Assembly (NCBI RefSeq): GCF_041296385.1
Contig: NW_027183513.1
Coordinates: forward strand, 124,001 to 188,000
Reading direction: 5' to 3'
DNA from: Aphelocoma coerulescens
Taxonomy: Eukaryota > Chordata > Aves > Passeriformes > Corvidae
DNA: 64,000 bases
Below the pieces are notes generated by a model, which had not been told where the DNA came from, did not search any database, and saw nothing but the letters and a program-made list of their open reading frames with translations. This document shows, piece by piece, positions 1-11,115 of the stretch. Both the position numbers and the translations under genes were made by a program. Every line of letters begins with the position of its first letter. Positions within the stretch are counted from its first letter, which is position 1.

Positions 1-416
1 CAGAAGTGTCAGGAAGGAAAACGTTCCAAAAGCACCCCCTTCTCTTATCAGCATATAAATTGTGCACAACAGGCTGCGGCACCAAACCTTCCTTCTCAGA
101 TAGACATGCCATCACACTTTTCACTCTTGCAGCTCGGTTGAAAAGCTCCAGCAGCTGCTCCCGCAATAGCAAAAGGTTCTAGAAGTGAAAGCCAGTTTGG
201 GGCTGCACCTTCTCCTTGCCGCATGTAAGCCACACCAAACTCCCTGATGCACTCTGTCCTCCCCTTCTCAAAGGAGTAGACGGTGGCATCAGGACACACC
301 TGTGTCCCAGCAGCTGGGTGCCCAGCCGGGAGCAGGAGCAGGGCTGGGGCTGCTCCCAAAGTTGCCCTGCCCCAATGCCAGAGCCGGACATATGCTGAGG
401 GGGGGCTGGATCAGGC

Positions 417-422
417 TTTATT
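417..422 (-). promoter_or_regulatory. Possible polyadenylation signal AATAAA in the satellite, minus strand
   Basis: The minus strand reads GGACAATAAAGCCTGATCC here, and the same motif is present in every unit (for example near 2610, 4878 and 7146). The context resembles the end of an LTR or of a 3' untranslated region. It might end minus-strand transcripts that read from the provirus into the satellite. A hexamer alone is weak evidence. Confidence 0.3.
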
Positions 423-654
423 GTCCAGCTGCATGCCAGGAGTGAGCACAAAATCTACCTGCATTCTCTGCAGCATGCCATCCTGGAGCAGAGCCATTGC
501 CAAAGGAAGCCGTGAGCCCGTGCCAAGCCAGTGCCGGAGTGGGATCCTAGCAGCACCTGTGGAAGCCGGGAGAGAGGAGCCCACCTGGAGCAGGTTTGTG
601 CAGGATTAATCATCCCGTGGCTTCCCACCAGGGTCCTGTTGCTTCCAAAAGGCC

Positions 655-671
655 CCACAGTGTCACTGTGG
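655..671. other. Perfect 17-bp inverted repeat in each satellite unit
   Basis: Arms of 8 bases, CCACAGTG and CACTGTGG, flank a single T. It recurs at the same place in every unit. Two further perfect short inverted repeats in unit 1 lie at 1313-1330 (7-base arms, 4-base spacer) and 1413-1428 (7-base arms, 2-base spacer). No function is evident. Confidence 0.6.
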
Positions 672-772
672 CCCCTCGGTTCCACCAGGTTCCATAGCGT
701 CACTGTGGTGCCCAGGGTTCCGTCAGCTTCGCCAGCATCCCCACGGTCTGCAGAGCTCCCCGAGCTTCTGTG
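660..772. repeat. Degenerate half-repeats upstream of the 75-bp array (unit 1)
   Basis: Three older relatives of the half-repeats precede the array: a 39-bp A-type (660-698), a 38-bp A-type (699-736) and a 36-bp B-type (737-772). They are diverged and fixed in number, unlike the homogeneous array beside them. A further 39-bp A-type copy, gtgtcacagagg to ccccagc, follows the array, and the provirus target lies directly after it. The same arrangement recurs in every unit. Confidence 0.8.
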
Positions 773-2193
773 GTGTCACAGTGGAGGCAGGGTTGCATCA
801 GGTTCCATAGCATCAGCACGGTCTCCAGGGCTCCCAGAGGTTCTGTGGTGTCACAGTGGAGGCAGGGTTGCATCAGGTTCCATAGCATCAGCACGGTCTC
901 CAGGGCTCCCAGAGGTTCTGTGGTGTCACAGTGGAGGCAGGGTTGCATCAGGTTCCATAGCATCACCACGGTCTCCAGGGCTCCAAGAGCTTCTGTGGTG
1001 TCACAGAGGAGGCAGGGTTGCATCAGGTTCAATAGCATCAGCACGGTCTCCAGGGCTCCCCTGAGCTTCTGTGGTGGTGTCACAGAGGAGCCAGGCTTCC
1101 TTGTAGTTCCCCAGCATCACAAAGGCTCTCCTGGGAGCCACGAGTCACAAAGCACCGTGGGCTCTGTGCAGCCCCGCTGTGTCACAATGGCCGCTGGCTT
1201 CCACGAGCCCCCGCAGTGTCCCAGTGGGCCCCGTGGCTTTAGGAGTGGGTGGCTGGGAGTTGGTGCCAGTGGCTGGGGGAGCAGCAGCAGGGACTGTGTG
1301 TGGACAGTGCCATGGCCACTTGTGTGGCCACTGGTGTCTCTGTGCCAGGCACAGCCGTGGTGTGTAACACCGGCTCTGGGTCCTTTGGCTGTGCAGGTGG
1401 CAGTCACGGCCTGGAGCAGGGCTGCTCCCGGGGGACAGCCTGGGGCAGGAGGCTGCTGGAGATTCATTCCCCACACTCCTTGTCATGAGGTGCTCAGAGT
1501 GATTGGAAAGGCTGTTGGCAGCAGGCAGTTCTCTGGGTTCAAGCTGTGGAGCTGTCAGCGGGAATGCAAAGGCCAAGCTGGTGAGCCTTTTGTCCTGGTG
1601 CCTTTAGTGTGTGAGCAGTCCCTGGTGCCGTTGTCTTTGGATCCTGAGTGTGGGAGAGGCAAGGCTTAGGATGGTGCGTAGAGCTGAGAAGGAAAGTGCC
1701 GAGAGCAGCGTGTGTGCTGCTGCTTTGAGGGGTGCAGTTGAAGTTGTAGGCAGCAAGAGCTTTCTCAGCTGGCCCTTTTGTGAGCTCTGCTTTTGCCAGA
1801 TGACTTCCATCTTACCCTCTTACCATCTTAGCCTCTCATTTTTGCATATCCCAAACCCCCTTCCAAACATCCAGCAGCTGCTTGTAAAGAAGAAGTCCTA
1901 GAACAAAAAGCCAGTGCTGCCTTTCATAGCCCCTTTGCTGTCTATGAAGTAGAGGAAAGAAGCTAGTGAGACGCACTTTCTTTCTCAACTCCATAGAGCG
2001 CATCCTTCTCTCAAGGTGGCAGAGTCCTTGGCGGAAGTGAAGCATCTGCAGCTGCAGTTCAGACTGAGAGATGTGCCAGGACAGGAAACATTTGCTGACC
2101 TTCCCTGTTCCCTGTGCAACATGATTCTCGCATCCCAGTCACTTTCACATACCTTCGGTATCCCTGAGTCCAAGCAGCTAAAGCTCACAGAGA

Positions 2194-4461
2194 CAGAAGT
2201 GTCAGGAAGGAAAACGTTGCAAAAGCACCCCCTTCTCTTATCAGCATATAAATTGTGCACAACAGGCTGCGGCACCGAACCTTCCTTCTCAGATAGACAT
2301 GCCATCACACTTTTCACTCTTGCAGCTCGGTTGAAAAGCTCCAGCAGCTGCTCCCGCAATAGCAAAAGGTTCTAGAAGTGAAAGCCAGTTTGGGGCTGCA
2401 CCTTCTCCTTGCCGCATGTAAGCCACACCAAACTCCCTGATGCACTCTGTCCTCCCCTTCTCAAAGGAGTAGACGGTGGCATCAGGACACACCTGTGTCC
2501 CAGCAGCTGGGTGCCCAGCCGGGAGCAGGAGCAGGGCTGGGGCTGCTCCCAAAGTTGCCCCGCCCCAATGCCAGAGCCGGACATATGCTGAGGGGGGGCT
2601 GGATCAGGCTTTATTGTCCAGCTGCATGCCAGGAGTGAGCACAAAATCTACCTGCATTCTCTGCAGCATGCCATCCTGGAGCAGAGCCATTGCCAAAGGA
2701 AGCCGTGAGCCCGTGCCAAGCCAGTGCCGGAGTGGGATCCTAGCAGCACCTGTGGAAGCCGGGAGAGAGGAGCCCACCTGGAGCAGGTTCGTGCAGGATT
2801 AATCATCCCGTGGCTTCCCACCAGGGTCCTGTTGCTTCCAAAAGGCCCCACAGTGTCACTGTGGCCCCTCGGTTCCACCAGGTTCCATAGCGTCACTGTG
2901 GTGCCCAGGGTTCCGTCAGCTTCGCCAGCATCCCCACGGTCTGCAGAGCTCCCCGAGCTTCTGTGGTGTCACAGTGGAGGCAGGGTTGCATCAGGTTCCA
3001 TAGCATCAGCACGGTCTCCAGGGCTCCCAGAGGTTCTGTGGTGTCACAGTGGAGGCAGGGTTGCATCAGGTTCCATAGCATCACCACAGTCTCCAGGGCT
3101 CCCTGAGCTTCTGTGGTGTCACAGTGGAGGCAGGGTTGCATCAGGTTCCATAGCATCAGCACGGTCTCCAGGGCTCCCAGAGGTTCTGTGGTGTCACAGA
3201 GGAGGCAGGGTTGCATCAGGTTCCATAGCATCACCACGGTCTCCAGGGCTCCAAGAGCTTCTGTGGTGTCACAGAGGAGGCAGGGTTGCATCAGGTTCAA
3301 TAGCATCAGCACGGTCTCCAGGGCTCCCCTGAGCTTCTGTGGTGGTGTCACAGAGGAGCCAGGCTTCCTTGTAGTTCCCCAGCATCACAAAGGCTCTCCT
3401 GGGAGCCACGAGTCACAAAGCACCGTGGGCTCTGTGCAGCCCCGCTGTGTCACAATGGCCGCTGGCTTCCACGAGCCCCCGCAGTGTCCCAGTGGGCCCC
3501 GTGGCTTTAGGAGTGGGTGGCTGGGAGTTGGTGCCAGTGGCTGGGGGAGCAGCAGCAGGGACTGTGTGTGGACAGTGCCATGGCCACTTGTGTGGCCACT
3601 GGTGTCTCTGTGCCAGGCACAGCCGTGGTGTGTAACACCGGCTCTGGGTCCTTTGGCTGTGCAGGTGGCAGTCACGGCCTGGAGCAGGGCTGCTCCCGGG
3701 GGACAGCCTGGGGCAGGAGGCTGCTGGAGATTCATTCCCCACACTCCTTGTCATGAGGTGCTCAGAGTGATTGGAAAGGCTGTTGGCAGCAGGCAGTTCT
3801 CTGGGTTCAAGCTGTGGAGCTGTCAGCGGGAATGCAAAGGCCAAGCTGGTGAGCCTTTTGTCCTGGTGCCTTTAGTGTGTGAGCAGTCCCTGGTGCCGTT
3901 GTCTTTGGATCCTGAGTGTGGGAGAGGCAAGGCTTAGGATGGTGCGTAGAGCTGAGAAGGAAAGTGCCGAGAGCAGCGTGTGTGCTGCTGCTTTGAGGGG
4001 TGCAGCTGAAGTTGTAGGCAGCAAGAGCTTTCTCAGCTGGCCCTTTTGTGAGCTCTGCTTTTGCCAGATGACTTCCATCTTACCCTCTTACCATCTTAGC
4101 CTCTCATTTTTGCATATCCCAAACCCCCTTCCAAACATCCAGCAGCTGCTTGTAAAGAAGAAGTCCTAGAACAAAAAGCCAGTGCTGCCTTTCATAGCCC
4201 CTTTGCTGTCTATGAAGTAGAGGAAAGAAGCTAGTGAGACGCACTTTCTTTCTCAACTCCATAGAGCGCATCCTTCTCTCAAGGTGGCAGAGTCCTTGGC
4301 GGAAGTGAAGCATCTGCAGCTGCAGTTCAGACTGAGAGATGTGCCAGGACAGGAAACATTTGCTGACCTTCCCTGTTCCCTGTGCAACATGATTCTCGCA
4401 TCCCAGTCACTTTCACATACCTTCGGTATCCCTGAGTCCAAGCAGCTAAAGCTCACAGAGA
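2194..4461. repeat. Satellite unit 2 (2,268 bp, five 75-bp copies)
   Basis: The 75-bp array is at 2966-3340. Units 2, 3 and 4 share a G variant about 26 bp into the unit (ttgcaaaag instead of ttccaaaag) and a C variant in gcagctgaag. All translated frames of units 2 and 3 are identical, which suggests very recent duplication. Confidence 0.93.
2966..3340. repeat. 75-bp minisatellite inside the satellite unit (example, unit 2)
   Basis: There are five tandem copies of a 75-bp repeat, each made of a 39-bp half (A, starting gtgtcaca and ending ccatagc) and a 36-bp half (B, starting atcagcacgg and ending ttctgtg). The two halves share a ccagggytcc core and look like ancient duplicates. Since 75 is a multiple of three and the repeat lacks stops in several frames, it produces long but meaningless open frames on both strands. 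The array holds 3 copies in units 5 and 10, 4 in units 1, 8 and 13, and 5 elsewhere. Confidence 0.95.
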
Positions 4462-6729
4462 CAGAAGTGTCAGGAAGGAAAACGTTGCAAAAGCACCCCC
4501 TTCTCTTATCAGCATATAAATTGTGCACAACAGGCTGCGGCACCGAACCTTCCTTCTCAGATAGACATGCCATCACACTTTTCACTCTTGCAGCTCGGTT
4601 GAAAAGCTCCAGCAGCTGCTCCCGCAATAGCAAAAGGTTCTAGAAGTGAAAGCCAGTTTGGGGCTGCACCTTCTCCTTGCCGCATGTAAGCCACACCAAA
4701 CTCCCTGATGCACTCTGTCCTCCCCTTCTCAAAGGAGTAGACGGTGGCATCAGGACACACCTGTGTCCCAGCAGCTGGGTGCCCAGCCGGGAGCAGGAGC
4801 AGGGCTGGGGCTGCTCCCAAAGTTGCCCCGCCCCAATGCCAGAGCCGGACATATGCTGAGGGGGGGCTGGATCAGGCTTTATTGTCCAGCTGCATGCCAG
4901 GAGTGAGCACAAAATCTACCTGCATTCTCTGCAGCATGCCATCCTGGAGCAGAGCCATTGCCAAAGGAAGCCGTGAGCCCGTGCCAAGCCAGTGCCGGAG
5001 TGGGATCCTAGCAGCACCTGTGGAAGCCGGGAGAGAGGAGCCCACCTGGAGCAGGTTCGTGCAGGATTAATCATCCCGTGGCTTCCCACCAGGGTCCTGT
5101 TGCTTCCAAAAGGCCCCACAGTGTCACTGTGGCCCCTCGGTTCCACCAGGTTCCATAGCGTCACTGTGGTGCCCAGGGTTCCGTCAGCTTCGCCAGCATC
5201 CCCACGGTCTGCAGAGCTCCCCGAGCTTCTGTGGTGTCACAGTGGAGGCAGGGTTGCATCAGGTTCCATAGCATCAGCACGGTCTCCAGGGCTCCCAGAG
5301 GTTCTGTGGTGTCACAGTGGAGGCAGGGTTGCATCAGGTTCCATAGCATCACCACAGTCTCCAGGGCTCCCTGAGCTTCTGTGGTGTCACAGTGGAGGCA
5401 GGGTTGCATCAGGTTCCATAGCATCAGCACGGTCTCCAGGGCTCCCAGAGGTTCTGTGGTGTCACAGAGGAGGCAGGGTTGCATCAGGTTCCATAGCATC
5501 ACCACGGTCTCCAGGGCTCCAAGAGCTTCTGTGGTGTCACAGAGGAGGCAGGGTTGCATCAGGTTCAATAGCATCAGCACGGTCTCCAGGGCTCCCCTGA
5601 GCTTCTGTGGTGGTGTCACAGAGGAGCCAGGCTTCCTTGTAGTTCCCCAGCATCACAAAGGCTCTCCTGGGAGCCACGAGTCACAAAGCACCGTGGGCTC
5701 TGTGCAGCCCCGCTGTGTCACAATGGCCGCTGGCTTCCACGAGCCCCCGCAGTGTCCCAGTGGGCCCCGTGGCTTTAGGAGTGGGTGGCTGGGAGTTGGT
5801 GCCAGTGGCTGGGGGAGCAGCAGCAGGGACTGTGTGTGGACAGTGCCATGGCCACTTGTGTGGCCACTGGTGTCTCTGTGCCAGGCACAGCCGTGGTGTG
5901 TAACACCGGCTCTGGGTCCTTTGGCTGTGCAGGTGGCAGTCACGGCCTGGAGCAGGGCTGCTCCCGGGGGACAGCCTGGGGCAGGAGGCTGCTGGAGATT
6001 CATTCCCCACACTCCTTGTCATGAGGTGCTCAGAGTGATTGGAAAGGCTGTTGGCAGCAGGCAGTTCTCTGGGTTCAAGCTGTGGAGCTGTCAGCGGGAA
6101 TGCAAAGGCCAAGCTGGTGAGCCTTTTGTCCTGGTGCCTTTAGTGTGTGAGCAGTCCCTGGTGCCGTTGTCTTTGGATCCTGAGTGTGGGAGAGGCAAGG
6201 CTTAGGATGGTGCGTAGAGCTGAGAAGGAAAGTGCCGAGAGCAGCGTGTGTGCTGCTGCTTTGAGGGGTGCAGCTGAAGTTGTAGGCAGCAAGAGCTTTC
6301 TCAGCTGGCCCTTTTGTGAGCTCTGCTTTTGCCAGATGACTTCCATCTTACCCTCTTACCATCTTAGCCTCTCATTTTTGCATATCCCAAACCCCCTTCC
6401 AAACATCCAGCAGCTGCTTGTAAAGAAGAAGTCCTAGAACAAAAAGCCAGTGCTGCCTTTCATAGCCCCTTTGCTGTCTATGAAGTAGAGGAAAGAAGCT
6501 AGTGAGACGCACTTTCTTTCTCAACTCCATAGAGCGCATCCTTCTCTCAAGGTGGCAGAGTCCTTGGCGGAAGTGAAGCATCTGCAGCTGCAGTTCAGAC
6601 TGAGAGATGTGCCAGGACAGGAAACATTTGCTGACCTTCCCTGTTCCCTGTGCAACATGATTCTCGCATCCCAGTCACTTTCACATACCTTCGGTATCCC
6701 TGAGTCCAAGCAGCTAAAGCTCACAGAGA
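4462..6729. repeat. Satellite unit 3 (2,268 bp, five 75-bp copies)
   Basis: The 75-bp array is at 5234-5608. I see no difference from unit 2 in any translated frame. Confidence 0.93.
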
Positions 6730-8997
6730 CAGAAGTGTCAGGAAGGAAAACGTTGCAAAAGCACCCCCTTCTCTTATCAGCATATAAATTGTGCACAACA
6801 GGCTGCGGCACCGAACCTTCCTTCTCAGATAGACATGCCATCACACTTTTCACTCTTGCAGCTCGGTTGAAAAGCTCCAGCAGCTGCTCCCGCAATAGCA
6901 AAAGGTTCTAGAAGTGAAAGCCAGTTTGGGGCTGCACCTTCTCCTTGCCGCATGTAAGCCACACCAAACTCCCTGATGCACTCTGTCCTCCCCTTCTCAA
7001 AGGAGTAGACGGTGGCATCAGGACACACCTGTGTCCCAGCAGCTGGGTGCCCAGCCGGGAGCAGGAGCAGGGCTGGGGCTGCTCCCAAAGTTGCCCCGCC
7101 CCAATGCCAGAGCCGGACATATGCTGAGGGGGGGCTGGATCAGGCTTTATTGTCCAGCTGCATGCCAGGAGTGAGCACAAAATCTACCTGCATTCTCTGC
7201 AGCATGCCATCCTGGAGCAGAGCCATTGCCAAAGGAAGCCGTGAGCCCGTGCCAAGCCAGTGCCGGAGTGGGATCCTAGCAGCACCTGTGGAAGCCGGGA
7301 GAGAGGAGCCCACCTGGAGCAGGTTCGTGCAGGATTAATCATCCCGTGGCTTCCCACCAGGGTCCTGTTGCTTCCAAAAGGCCCCACAGTGTCACTGTGG
7401 CCCCTCGGTTCCACCAGGTTCCATAGCGTCACTGTGGTGCCCAGGGTTCCGTCAGCTTCGCCAGCATCCCCACGGTCTGCAGAGCTCCCCGAGCTTCTGT
7501 GGTGTCACAGTGGAGGCAGGGTTGCATCAGGTTCCATAGCATCAGCACGGTCTCCAGGGCTCCCAGAGGTTCTGTGGTGTCACAGTGGAGGCAGGGTTGC
7601 ATCAGGTTCCATAGCATCACCACAGTCTCCAGGGCTCCCTGAGCTTCTGTGGTGTCACAGTGGAGGCAGGGTTGCATCAGGTTCCATAGCATCAGCACGG
7701 TCTCCAGGGCTCCCAGAGGTTCTGTGGTGTCACAGAGGAGGCAGGGTTGCATCAGGTTCCATAGCATCACCACGGTCTCCAGGGCTCCAAGAGCTTCTGT
7801 GGTGTCACAGAGGAGGCAGGGTTGCATCAGGTTCAATAGCATCAGCACGGTCTCCAGGGCTCCCCTGAGCTTCTGTGGTGGTGTCACAGAGGAGCCAGGC
7901 TTCCTTGTAGTTCCCCAGCATCACAAAGGCTCTCCTGGGAGCCACGAGTCACAAAGCACCGTGGGCTCTGTGCAGCCCCGCTGTGTCACAATGGCCGCTG
8001 GCTTCCACGAGCCCCCGCAGTGTCCCAGTGGGCCCCGTGGCTTTAGGAGTGGGTGGCTGGGAGTTGGTGCCAGTGGCTGGGGGAGCAGCAGCAGGGACTG
8101 TGTGTGGACAGTGCCATGGCCACTTGTGTGGCCACTGGTGTCTCTGTGCCAGGCACAGCCGTGGTGTGTAACACCGGCTCTGGGTCCTTTGGCTGTGCAG
8201 GTGGCAGTCACGGCCTGGAGCAGGGCTGCTCCCGGGGGACAGCCTGGGGCAGGAGGCTGCTGGAGATTCATTCCCCACACTCCTTGTCATGAGGTGCTCA
8301 GAGTGATTGGAAAGGCTGTTGGCAGCAGGCAGTTCTCTGGGTTCAAGCTGTGGAGCTGTCAGCGGGAATGCAAAGGCCAAGCTGGTGAGCCTTTTGTCCT
8401 GGTGCCTTTAGTGTGTGAGCAGTCCCTGGTGCCGTTGTCTTTGGATCCTGAGTGTGGGAGAGGCAAGGCTTAGGATGGTGCGTAGAGCTGAGAAGGAAAG
8501 TGCCGAGAGCAGCGTGTGTGCTGCTGCTTTGAGGGGTGCAGCTGAAGTTGTAGGCAGCAAGAGCTTTCTCAGCTGGCCCTTTTGTGAGCTCTGCTTTTGC
8601 CAGATGACTTCCATCTTACCCTCTTACCATCTTAGCCTCTCATTTTTGCATATCCCAAACCCCCTTCCAAACATCCAGCAGCTGCTTGTAAAGAAGAAGT
8701 CCTAGAACAAAAAGCCAGTGCTGCCTTTCATAGCCCCTTTGCTGTCTATGAAGTAGAGGAAAGAAGCTAGTGAGATGCACTTTCTTTCTCAACTCCATAG
8801 AGCGCATCCTTCTCTCAAGGTGGCAGAGTCCTTGGCGGAAGTGAAGCATCTGCAGCTGCAGTTCAGACTGAGAGATGTGCCAGGACAGGAAACATTTGCT
8901 GACCTTCCCTGTTCCCTGTGCAACATGATTCTCGCATCCCAGTCACTTTCACATACCTTCGGTATCCCTGAGTCCAAGCAGCTAAAGCTCACAGAGA
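6730..8997. repeat. Satellite unit 4 (2,268 bp, five 75-bp copies)
   Basis: The 75-bp array is at 7502-7876. It carries a variant shared only with unit 9 (gagatgcac instead of gagacgcac, near 8774 and 19889), the best single marker for the 11,115-bp higher-order repeat. Confidence 0.93.
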
Positions 8998-11115
8998 CAG
9001 AAGTGTCAGGAAGGAAAACGTTCCAAAAGCACCCCCTTCTCTTATCAGCATATAAATTGTGCACAACAGGCTGCGGCACCGAACCTTCCTTCTCAGATAG
9101 ACATGCCATCACACTTTTCACTCTTGCAGCTCGGTTGAAAAGCTCCAGCAGCTGCTCCCGCAATAGCAAAAGGTTCTAGAAGTGAAAGCCAGTTTGGGGC
9201 TGCACCTTCTCCTTGCCGCATGTAAGCCACACCAAACTCCCTGATGCACTCTGTCCTCCCCTTCTCAAAGGAGTAGACGGTGGCATCAGGACACACCTGT
9301 GTCCCAGCAGCTGGGTGCCCAGCCGGGAGCAGGAGCAGGGCTGGGGCTGCTCCCAAAGTTGCCCCGCCCCAATGCCAGAGCCGGACATATGCTGAGGGGG
9401 GGCTGGATCAGGCTTTATTGTCCAGCTGCATGCCAGGAGTGAGCACAAAATCTACCTGCATTCTCTGCAGCATGCCATCCTGGAGCAGAGCCATTGCCAA
9501 AGGAAGCCGTGAGCCCGTGCCAAGCCAGTGCCGGAGTGGGATCCTAGCAGCACCTGTGGAAGCCGGGAGAGAGGAGCCCACCTGGAGCAGGTTCGTGCAG
9601 GATTAATCATCCCGTGGCTTCCCACCAGGGTCCTGTTGCTTCCAAAAGGCCCCACAGTGTCACTGTGGCCCCTCGGTTCCACCAGGTTCCATAGCGTCAC
9701 TGTGGTGCCCAGGGTTCCGTCAGCTTCGCCAGCATCCCCACGGTCTGCAGAGCTCCCCGAGCTTCTGTGGTGTCACAGTGGAGGCAGGGTTGCATCAGGT
9801 TCCATAGCATCAGCACGGTCTCCAGGGCTCCCAGAGGTTCTGTGGTGTCACAGTGGAGGCAGGGTTGCATCAGGTTCCATAGCATCACCACAGTCTCCAG
9901 GGCTCCCTGAGCTTCTGTGGTGTCACAGTGGAGGCAGGGTTGCATCAGGTTCCATAGCATCACCACGGTCTCCAGGGCTCCCCTGAGCTTCTGTGGTGGT
10001 GTCACAGAGGAGCCAGGCTTCCTTGTAGTTCCCCAGCATCACAAAGGCTCTCCTGGGAGCCACGGGTCACAAAGCACCGTGGGCTCTGTGCAGCCCCGCT
10101 GTGTCACAATGGCCGCTGGCTTCCACGAGCCCCCGCAGTGTCCCAGTGGGCCCCGTGGCTTTAGGAGTGGGTGGCTGGGAGTTGGTGCCAGCGGCTGGGG
10201 GAGCAGCAGCAGGGACTGTGTGTGGACAGTGCCATGGCCACTTGTGTGGCCACTGGTGTCTCTGTGCCAGGCACAGCCGTGGTGTGTAACACCGGCTCTG
10301 GGTCCTTTGGCTGTGCAGGTGGCAGTCACGGCCTGGAGCAGGGCTGCTCCCGGGGGACAGCCTGGGGCAGGAGGCTGCTGGAGATTCATTCCCCACACTC
10401 CTTGTCATGAGGTGCTCAGAGTGATTGGAAAGGCTGTTGGCAGCAGGCAGTTCTCTGGGTTCAAGCTGTGGAGCTGTCAGCGGGAATGCAAAGGCCAAGC
10501 TGGTGAGCCTTTTGTCCTGGTGCCTTTAGTGTGTGAGCAGTCCCTGGTGCCGTTGTCTTTGGATCCTGAGTGTGGGAGAGGCAAGGCTTAGGATGGTGCG
10601 TAGAGCTGAGAAGGAAAGTGCCGAGAGCAGCGTGTGTGCTGCTGCTTTGAGGGGTGCAGTTGAAGTTGTAGGCAGCAAGAGCTTTCTCAGCTGGCCCTTT
10701 TGTGAGCTCTGCTTTTGCCAGATGACTTCCATCTTACCCTCTTACCATCTTAGCCTCTCATTTTTGCATATCCCAAACCCCCTTCCAAACATCCAGCAGC
10801 TGCTTGTAAAGAAGAAGTCCTAGAACAAAAAGCCAGTGCTGCCTTTCATAGCCCCTTTGCTGTCTATGAAGTAGAGGAAAGAAGCTAGTGAGACGCACTT
10901 TCTTTCTCAACTCCATAGAGCGCATCCTTCTCTCAAGGTGGCAGAGTCCTTGGCGGAAGTGAAGCATCTGCAGCTGCAGTTCAGACTGAGAGATGTGCCA
11001 GGACAGGAAACATTTGCTGACCTTCCCTGTTCCCTGTGCAACATGATTCTCGCATCCCAGTCACTTTCACATACCTTCGGTATCCCTGAGTCCAAGCAGC
11101 TAAAGCTCACAGAGA
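8998..11115. repeat. Satellite unit 5 (2,118 bp, three 75-bp copies)
   Basis: The 75-bp array is at 9770-9994, two copies shorter than the common form. Only unit 10 has the same length. From here the C of ttccaaaag and the G of cacgggtcac replace the variants of units 2-4. Confidence 0.93.

Larger units (their letters stand above)
1..2193. repeat. Satellite unit 1 (2,193 bp, four 75-bp copies)
   Basis: The 75-bp array is at 773-1072. It shares with unit 8 the four-copy array and a T variant in the motif near 595 (the same motif near 16246), so units 1 and 8 look like the same higher-order-repeat position. Confidence 0.93.

Noticed and set aside
600..640. CENP-B-box-like motif in the satellite
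   Set aside because: The TTCG and CGGG cores do not occur together at the required spacing in the segments I examined.
773..1072. 75-bp array as a CRISPR array
   Set aside because: The copies are contiguous with no unique spacers, and the context is a vertebrate satellite.
3113..3937. Long open frames (up to 299 codons) on both strands of each satellite unit as genes
   Set aside because: They arise because the 75-bp repeat is a multiple of three and lacks stops. They overlap on both strands, change length with repeat number and match no family I recognise.
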